DNA of 64,000 nt. Origin: Manduca sexta (lineage: Eukaryota > Arthropoda > Insecta > Lepidoptera > Sphingidae). The stretch covers positions 1,054,001 to 1,118,000 of the forward strand of contig NC_051118.1 in assembly GCF_014839805.1 (NCBI RefSeq), written 5' to 3'. Below, one piece after another: positions 46,201 to 55,200 of the stretch (the first letter of the stretch is position 1; each line of letters starts with the position of its first letter). The notes under the pieces are model-generated. The model made no database searches and was not told the DNA's origin. It saw nothing but the letters and a program-made list of their open reading frames with translations. The position numbers and the translations under genes were made by a program.

Positions 46201-49200
46201 TCGTGTGCTGTATATCGTTAGAGCTGTGTAAATAAATGTAATAAAAATTAAAATCATTTAGGTATGATAAATGCACACTACGCCTAAGTCCGAATCAAAA
46301 GACCCAATTTTGTGGAACAAAATCATTAATACCACAAAATAAATATGACTGCTGTTTTGACTCGGACACAACTTGAAAGAGCACTTTTATGACTCGGACT
46401 TAAGCGGAATTTTGCTTTTTAGTCTCGGACTTAAGCGGCAAGTTCCATTTTCAGACACGCACTTAACTCGAAAATTCTCTTTTTTAGACTCGCCCTTAAG
46501 TAGAAATTTCCTACAGATATTCAAATACAATACCAAAAAAAGCGATAAAAAATATCTAACTACGTCTAAACATTCAATGACACGTATAATGTTGTTGAGT
46601 AACCTTTTCGGCCCTGTCGGCGAGGTACTCGCCCTCCAGCGAGGAAGCGGAGGAGGCACTCGCGGTGCCGCCAGACTGACGCCGCAGCTGCTCCGGGCCG
46701 CGTTAACAGATATGTGGTACAGTGCCGGATTTGATTCACGTATTAACTCTTTCAACATGAACCCAGTGGTGGTGAGTATAGTGTAATGCTAACGAGAGAT
46801 AAAGAGACTGCTGGTAGGTCTCTCATATGAGAGTCCTGGGTAGGTACTACCGCAATGTCTATTTCTGCCGCCAAGTAGAAGTGTGTAGTCACGGTTGTGT
46901 TCCGGTTTGAAGGACATCGTAGTCAGTGTAACTACTAGACATAATAAGAATTAACATCTTATGTCTTAGGATGGCGAAAGCAGTGGAATACCAAACAATA
47001 CTTTGAAATTCAAGGAGTTGTATCGGTTACCATCAAGTGAACGGCAAACTCGGCTCGTCATTCAAAGCAATAAAAATGATGATTATCTCATTATCCCTCG
47101 CCAGTCCACACAATTAATCCGACCGCGTGTAACTTAACATGGGTCTGAGCCATGACTTAGATTTTGTAGCTCGAATTTCGCAGTAGAACTTATGGTCTTT
47201 AATATGATATTAAATACTGTTTTATCAAACTATTTGTAAAGATACAGTGTAGGTAGGGAGTATTATTAACCGTTTACATAATTAACATATCAATGGGTAA
47301 ATTAAGATAACAAATACTCCTTAACCACTTTTACAAATGACTTGAAACATGCGGTGGTATGGGTGAAATTATTTAATAACTAAACTAATAAAAATCCGGC
47401 ACTGACAAAAACAGTCTTAATATTAAAATTATAAAATGATGTATCATGGCAAAGAACGCAGTACCATGCTGTACTAATGTTCTGTTTATACTATTTAATG
47501 GCAAAGAGCAAAATTTTCCGAAAGGTACCGACATAACATATAGGTACTATAAGAGGGGCCCGAACACCGGCCGAGCGCACCCGAGTAGCGACGACTGCGG
47601 GCGCGGTGGAGGGGCCGGGCGCGGGTGACGGGGCAACGCGGCGGCGCGGCGCGGCGCGGCGCAGATCACCGAGCAGTGTGCCACGCATATTACGCACGAG
47701 CTGTACTGTTGTGAAACATTAAATACACTGCTGTATTTACGTTCTACATTATTTGTGAATACCTCCAACAGTTCAGAATCGGGATATTCTTACGCCCATA
47801 AGTTGTTTTTACCATCATGGGAAAGCGATCTCGTTCGCGATCGCGGGAGCGACGTCATCGTACATCAAAACATCGGAAGCATAATGCGCTGGAGTCCCGT
47901 CTAGAAAACTTAGAGAAACGGTTGAACAAAGTGCTACAGCCGCTGGACTTGAATTTAACGACGCGGGGGAGTTTTACACCGGTTCAACAATCGAGTGATA
48001 CAACAAATTTAGTGTTTACACCCCCAACAGTTCCAGAAACTTTTTCAGTATCAGCATGTCCATTAGCACAAACAGGGTCGACGATGTTGGTGGGTGGCGG
48101 CAAGCATAATGAAAAATGCGACACGCCGGCGTCTACGCTACAACCGCCCGCGCCGCAAAATTTGCACAGTGTACCTACTGCAAACAGCGCGACTTCTGTG
48201 GTTTGTTCGACAAGTCAAGGTCAGATGAACAAATTATTACCGGGTTTAGATAATATTCCTGCATTTACCGGAAACATGTGTAGTGACAAAATGAGTGCTC
48301 AAAATTGGATAAGACGATTGGAGTCGTTAGCTAAAATTTTTGCATGGGACGAACGATTTCTTATATTTCAAATGACGTCAAAATTATCAGGCAATGCACG
48401 ATTATGGTTTGATGCACAACAGGATATTGACTTTAGTTGGGAGGAATGGAAGGAAAAAATAGTTGTTAATTTTCCGGAAGGAAGAGGAATAGCCTCAAAA
48501 TTATATGATTTTGTAACAGTGATGCGAGAAAATAATGAAAGTGTATTAGATTTTTATTAAAAAAAAAATCATTAGGAAAGAAATGCGATCAACCTGATCA
48601 TGTTATAGCCGACGTAATAATTTTCACATTGAATGACCCAATATTGAAATCGGGAGCCCGAGGTGCCGCATGCCATGACACTAAAAGTTTATTACAATAT
48701 CTAACAGATGTCGCTTCAGATTCCGCGTTGATTGATAAAAGTAAAAGTACCAGTGTCACTAAAGAAAATAATAAATCTGCAATTATTCGTAAAACAATGC
48801 CAACTCGTACAAAGCGAGATGACATTATGTGTTATAATTGTGGCACTAAGGGTCACTTTGCGAATCAATGTACAAAGAGCGAAATAAAACGTTGTGATCG
48901 TTGTTATAAATTTGGTCATGATGTTTCCAATTGCAAAGAAGAAAAACAGTGTACTATATGCCATAAATGGGGTCATGATAAAGAACAATGCTACCGTGCA
49001 AAAAAAGAACTTACTGATACGCCTCCTAAATTATATCGTTTGACGGATGTCGATGAAAATGACAAGAAATATCATAAAGACGTTGTCATAAATGGTATTA
49101 AGTTAACGGGGTATATTGATTTTGGTAGTGCATGTAATACTATAACTACTAGCGCGGTGATGCGAACAGGTTTGGAATTCAGTAAAGGTTCATCTCGTAC

Positions 49201-52200
49201 AATTCGGGCTTATGGTGGTAGTCTTGTAATACCAGTAGGTGAATTGACAGCTCATGTTGCACTAGACTGTGCATCTGGAACTGTACCCATTTTGGTAGTA
49301 GAAGACAATCTACAAGAAACTGACATGATAATAGGCCGACCGTTTACAGAGTTACCTAATGTAGTTGTGACAAAAAACCTACAATGAGTTGTCCATTTCT
49401 AATGTTAACGATACTGCTAATAATTTTAATGTTCTACCAACAGTCTCAACCGAAAATAAAGTGTTGAAGTTGTCTGTTGCGTATGATGTTACATTATATC
49501 ATGGTGTAAATCATGTTTTAGTTACGATACCAGACGATGTTAAACAATTAAATTCCAACGTAATTTATGTCAAAGCTTCTCAGCATCGTGAGCCTGGCAA
49601 AGAAATTGATATTTTAGAAAGTCCGATAGTTTTGAATCAAAATTACGCCGAAATAAAAGTTGTTAGTCGTAATCACTCACCTTTAACTATTTATGCGACC
49701 AAATGTATTGCACGCGCTGAAATCTTAACACCAACAATTGAGTTAAATACCGATTTAGTAGGAAAGGATCGAGAACGACTGGACGATCTTCTCAAACGAT
49801 ACGATCATTGTTTTGCTGGTATTGAAGGGAAAATAGGATCAGCAAATATTGAAATGTCCATTGAAGTAACTAGCTCCATACCATTTAATTATCAACCGTA
49901 TAGAATGTCACAACCCGAAAGGGAAACAGTTAAAAAAATCATTGACGATTTGTTAGAGCAAGACATTATAGAGCCAAGTAATTCTGATTACGCAAGTCGT
50001 ATCATTCTGGTATCAAAAAAGAATGGGGATACTAGAATGTGTGTAGACTATAGACATTTAAACAGTATTACCCGCAAGGATAGGTACCCTTTACCATTAA
50101 TACAGGATCAAATCGACCAGCTCAATGGGCAGAAGTACTTTAGTACACTTGATCTCTGTTCCGGTTATCATCAGTTATGGATACATCCTGATAGTCGAAA
50201 ATATACGGCTTTCGTAACACCATTCGGCCAATACCAATACAAAAGAATGCCATTTGGACTAGCCAATGCTCCAGCTGTTTTCCAAAGGGCTATTAACCAA
50301 ATGTTAGGTAGTCTACGATTTCAGTTTGCTGGAGCTTACCTTGATGATATTATTTGTTTTTCTAAGACCACTTCTGAGGGTTTGGAACGACTAGAGGCAA
50401 TCTTGAAATTAATATCCGATACGGGTTTAACGTTGCGCAAAGAAAAATGTTCATTCCTTAAGACTAAAATTAATTATCTGGGCTTTGACATTGCACAAAA
50501 TGAGATTCGTCCATCGCCTCATAAAGTAGAGTGTATCAAAAATTTCCCCAAACCAACTACCATTCATCAATTAAGGCAACTCATAGGACTGGCTAGCTAT
50601 TTCAGGCGTTTTATAAAGTCATTTGCTTTAAGGGCACGTCCCTTGACTCTATTATTAAAGAAAAATTCTTCATGGTCCTGGGGAAAAGAACAGGACGACT
50701 CTTTTAATGATATTAAGAATGCCTTGATGTCACGACCGGTACTAGCGATTTACAATGAAAAATTGGAGACGGAGGTGCATACTGATGCCTCTGCGTTAGG
50801 TATTGCTGGTATACTGATGCAAAAACAGCTTGATGGTCAATTGAAACCTGTGGCCTATGTGAGTAGACAGACTACGGTGGCCGAGTGTAAGTACCATTCG
50901 TACGAGCTCGAAGCACTCGCAGTGGTCATGAGTTTAAAAAAATTTCGGGTGTATCTTTTAGGAAAACCGTTTACTGTAATTACAGACTGTAATGCTCTTA
51001 GCACTACGTGGACAAAACGAGATATGGTTCCGCGAATTGGTCGGTGGTGGCTCGAACTACTCGAATACGATTTCAAAGTGGTGTACCGTCCGGGGACACG
51101 TATGCAACATGCCGATGCACTTAGCCGCAATCCGGTTATTGCAAACGTTTTACACATAGATCAAAAGACATGGGTAACTGCTGTACAGCAGTCTGATGAT
51201 AAGATTAACAATATAATATCTGATCTCAAGTCTAATAGTAATGAAACTGATGCTGTAAAGAACGATTATCGCCTTGTAGATGGTCAGCTATGTAAATTGA
51301 TAGATGGGAAGAAGAGGATAGTTATACCTAAGTCAGTTAGGTGGCGTATTGTAAAAATGTACCACGACGATAATGGTCACATGAATCAGGAAAAGGTGAT
51401 TGAATTGATTCGAAAAAAATATTGGTTCGAAAAATTACGTCGATTTGTTACAAAATACGTAAAAAGTTGTATTTCTTGTCAATTTGCTAAGAAACCCACC
51501 GGGATACAAAGGGGTAAATTATATCCTATAGATAAAGGCAATACACCATTTGAAACTTTACATATTGACCATCTAGGCCCATTCTGTGAATCACAGGAGG
51601 GCAACACTTATCTTCTGTTAGTCGTAGATGGCTTTACAAAGTATGTGTGGCTGCAACCGGTACCTAATACTCGCACCGAACACGTTTTGTCGACACTAGC
51701 ACTGTTTGAGAAAATATTTGGTACGCCTGCTCGCATCATTAGTGACCGAGGTAAATGTTTTGCAAGTCACCAAATGGCAAGTTTTTGTGCTAAAAGATGC
51801 ATTAAACATGTTCAAAATGCTGTAGCTTGCCCGCGAGCAAACGGGCAGGTAGAACGATTTAATCGCACAGTTTTACAATCGCTTACAGCCTGCATTGGTG
51901 ACAAACATAATCAGTGGGAGAATTACTTATCGCAAGTCCAACGAGGTATGAATTCTACAGTTAATAATTCAACAAAGAAAAGTCCTTTCGAGTTAATTTT
52001 TGCTTTTACCCCACGATTTCCTTTAGATGTTCCAAATCCAGAACAGGATACTCCCGATATTAATCAAAATCGCAAAGTGGTAGCAGAACGTTTAGCAGAT
52101 AATGCTGCAAAAATGAAAACTCGTTATGATAAGAGCCGTATAAAATCAATAAATTTTCAGGTAAATGACTTAGTTCAGGTAGAACGAAGAGTATTAAAAA

Positions 52201-55200
52201 AGGGGATAACAAGCGGAAAACTAGTTGACAAATACGTTGGTCCGTATAAAATTATTACAAAGTTGGATAATGACAGGTATCGAGTGGAATCATTAAATTC
52301 AAAAGGTCGGAAATACCGGAACGTAATAGCAGGAGATAAGATGAAACCTTTTAGAGTACAAGAAAACTCTGATAGTGAAGAAGATGAGTAACTTGGATAG
52401 ATGATAATTCTTGTCATTATGATAGCCATAATAGTTATTGGTTATATGTTTCATGTTCTTGGTTATATTGTGAATCTTTAACAAACAAAAAAATGATTGT
52501 TATGGACATAAGGTCTTAGAGATCTGTTAATGAGTAAATTATGAAAGATAATCCACAAATAGTTAACGTGATTAAAAGTATGATGTAACCGATGTCATGG
52601 TGTTTTATGATATATGATATCCATCCATATTAGTGGGAGCCAGTTCGGTCAAGCCCAAACTGCCTAAAATCAGTTCGGTCAAGCTTATGCAATCAAGACC
52701 AGTTCGGTCAAGCTTAAGCTGTCAAAACCAGTTCGGTCGAGCTTATGCAGCTAAAACCGGTTCGGTCAAGCTTAAGCTGCCATAACCAGTTCGGTCAAGC
52801 TTACGCAATCAAAACCAGTTCGGTCAAGCTTAAGCCGCCAAAACCAGTTCGGTCGAGCTTATGCAGCTAAAACCGGTTCGGTCAAACTTAAGCTGCCAAA
52901 ACCAGTTCGGTCAAGCTTAAACCGCATAATTCTTGTTTGTTCCAGGTCGGACAAGGCAGCACCAGTTAGGTCAGACTCCTATGTTCATGGCCAGCTCGGT
53001 CAAGCATATTCCGAGAAAACCATCCTAGTTCAGTTTGGTCAAGACAACTTCAGTTCATTTCAATGTTGATCGATTAAATAATTTCTGTGTTCAACCCTGT
53101 AATACGAGGTCGTATTCTAGCTCAGGATGGACGACTATAAGAGGGGCCCGAACACCGGCCGAGCGCACCCGAGTAGCGACGACTGCGGGCGCGGTGGAGG
53201 GGCCGGGCGCGGGTGACGGGGCAACGCGGCGGCGCGGCGCGGCGCGGCGCAGATCACCGAGCAGTGTGCCACGCATATTACGCACGAGCTGTACTGTTGT
53301 GAAACATTAAATACACTGCTGTATTTACGTTCTACATTATTTGTGAATACCTCTAACAGTACTAATATCATAAATGCGGTCTGCAAATCGTTCTAATGAT
53401 AATTAGATATAAATTACGAAAGGGAAGCCGGCAGAAATTGGGTATATGGACCCTTAGCCACTGCCGTTGTTTATATGCATATCACTACATAGTATAAAAC
53501 AAAGTCGCTTTCTCTGTCCCTATGTCCCTTTGTATGCTTAAATCTTTAAAACTACGCAACGGATTTTGATGCGTTTTTTTTTTAATAGATAGAGTGATTC
53601 AAGAGGAAGGTTTATATGTATAATAACATCCATTAAATAGTGGAGAAATACTTTTATTTTGTTATGTTATACCCGTGCGAAGCCAGAGCGGGCCGCTATG
53701 TTTTTATATGCAACGTTCAGTTTTTCTGTAGTGTATTTAGTATCGGCATTGCACCCGTGCGAAGCCGGGGTGGGTCGCTAGTGCTTTATACAAGCAGTTT
53801 CTCTTCCCATCATACAGTTATAATACACATAAAAACATCTAAAAATCACCAAGATGTTTATGTTACGCATAATAACACGCGGCCGTAAATAAAATAGTAA
53901 AATTAAATCGCGCATCAGTCTGACTAGTAATTTTAGATCGCGCGGAGCGCTATGGGTTCATAATTCATTGGAAATCATATTGGTAATAGGAACGAAGCTA
54001 TGTGTTAAGGAATGGCTTTTGCTACATTGATGGTAATTGGACTACCCCGGTGGTCTTTTAGTATTGCGAGCGCGTTACGACCACAGTTTTGAGGTGCAGG
54101 GTTTGAATCCGGTCGGACAGTTATTTAGTTTTTCTGCTCAGTATCCGCATCTAGAATTTGTGCCTGAAAAATTGGTGCTCTAATTGCACATTTGTCTACC
54201 CTTTCCGGGATAATGGATGATTACAGATAGTACTTTACTTCTTTTAATGTTGTGGGTGTTTATGTGCAGTGATCTCTAACATCAAGTGAACTGCTTGCTC
54301 ATTTGCTGCCTTTTGCAATAAAAAAAAACGACCAATAAAAAACTACTAAATCGTAATACTATTAGTTGCATATAAGGATATTTATTTATCGTTTAACAGC
54401 TACGAACTGCCTGCATTTATTGATGACGCCATATTTAAATTACATACCACTTGTTATGACTATCACACAGTCAGAGTGACATTAAGTCAGTTCAATACAA
54501 AACGAATTAGCATAATTTGAATCTAACTCATTTCATAATTATATGCATACAATGTCAGCAACAAATAGCAAAAAATAGCAGAATGGATTCAAAAGCCTCA
54601 AAAACTGAACCCTGTTTAGTGCAGCTCAGTGTGAAGAAACAATTAAGTAAGCCGGCATAACTGTGCCGACCGTCTGGGGATATTTATCTCTCGCCGATCA
54701 CGTTTTTGGACATTTCTTCATTTACCATCAGGTGCCACTGTGACATGTCCTTAATAAATAAATAATAACTTTTTATTTCATTCGTGGCAGATAAGGGCAT
54801 TAAAGTAAATAGGTGATTTAAAGTTTTGAATATATTCACCTATTGCTGTGACTAACTGTAGATACCTACTTGTACCTATAACCTGTGCGGTGTATTGCAA
54901 TTGTAATGGTATTTATTATCTATTCTGAATTGCCTGTCTGACGTCAACACTTGAGAACACTATTGGGCACCAGATTTTACACAGACTTAGGCAATACAGG
55001 ACGTGTGGATTGTTACTTCAAAATACAACGATGCAAATGTCAATGATAGAAGAGACCTTATTTAAGTTAAGTCTAACATTACTTATTATACTAGCTGTAA
55101 TGTATTTAAGGCAAGTACAATATTTGCATATTGCTTTTTTCTTCTTTTCCATTCAATTCCCTCCCTTTCCTTTAAGATTAGGTTGTGTCTATTTCTGCTG

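Larger units (their letters stand above)
47549..53358 (+). mobile_element. LTR retrotransposon 2 (Ty3/gypsy type) in coracle intron
   Basis: A full-length 5.8 kb element with 222-bp LTRs differing by one base (C at 47766, T at 53354) and a GTACT target duplication (47544-47548 and 53359-53363). It is on the plus strand, antisense to coracle. It has three zinc knuckles, protease, RT, RNase H and integrase, in Ty3/gypsy order, without envelope. Protein similarity to retrotransposon 1 across pol and shared end motifs show the same broad lineage. Two frame changes, both at A-runs. A 29-bp repeat array precedes the 3' LTR. Confidence 0.93.

Noticed and set aside
46387..46758. 123-codon minus-strand frame overlapping coracle exon 46604-46690
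   Set aside because: It is a different frame from the exon. The conserved RRQSGGTASASS peptide and matching phases are in the other frame.
47491..47768. Arg/Pro/Ala-rich minus-strand frames in the 5' and 3' LTR of element 2
   Set aside because: They come from GCGGC repeats in the LTR and occur identically in both LTRs. Composition artefact.
52641..53046. CRISPR array
   Set aside because: 29-bp units are directly adjacent with no unique spacers and lie in an LTR retrotransposon of an animal genome.
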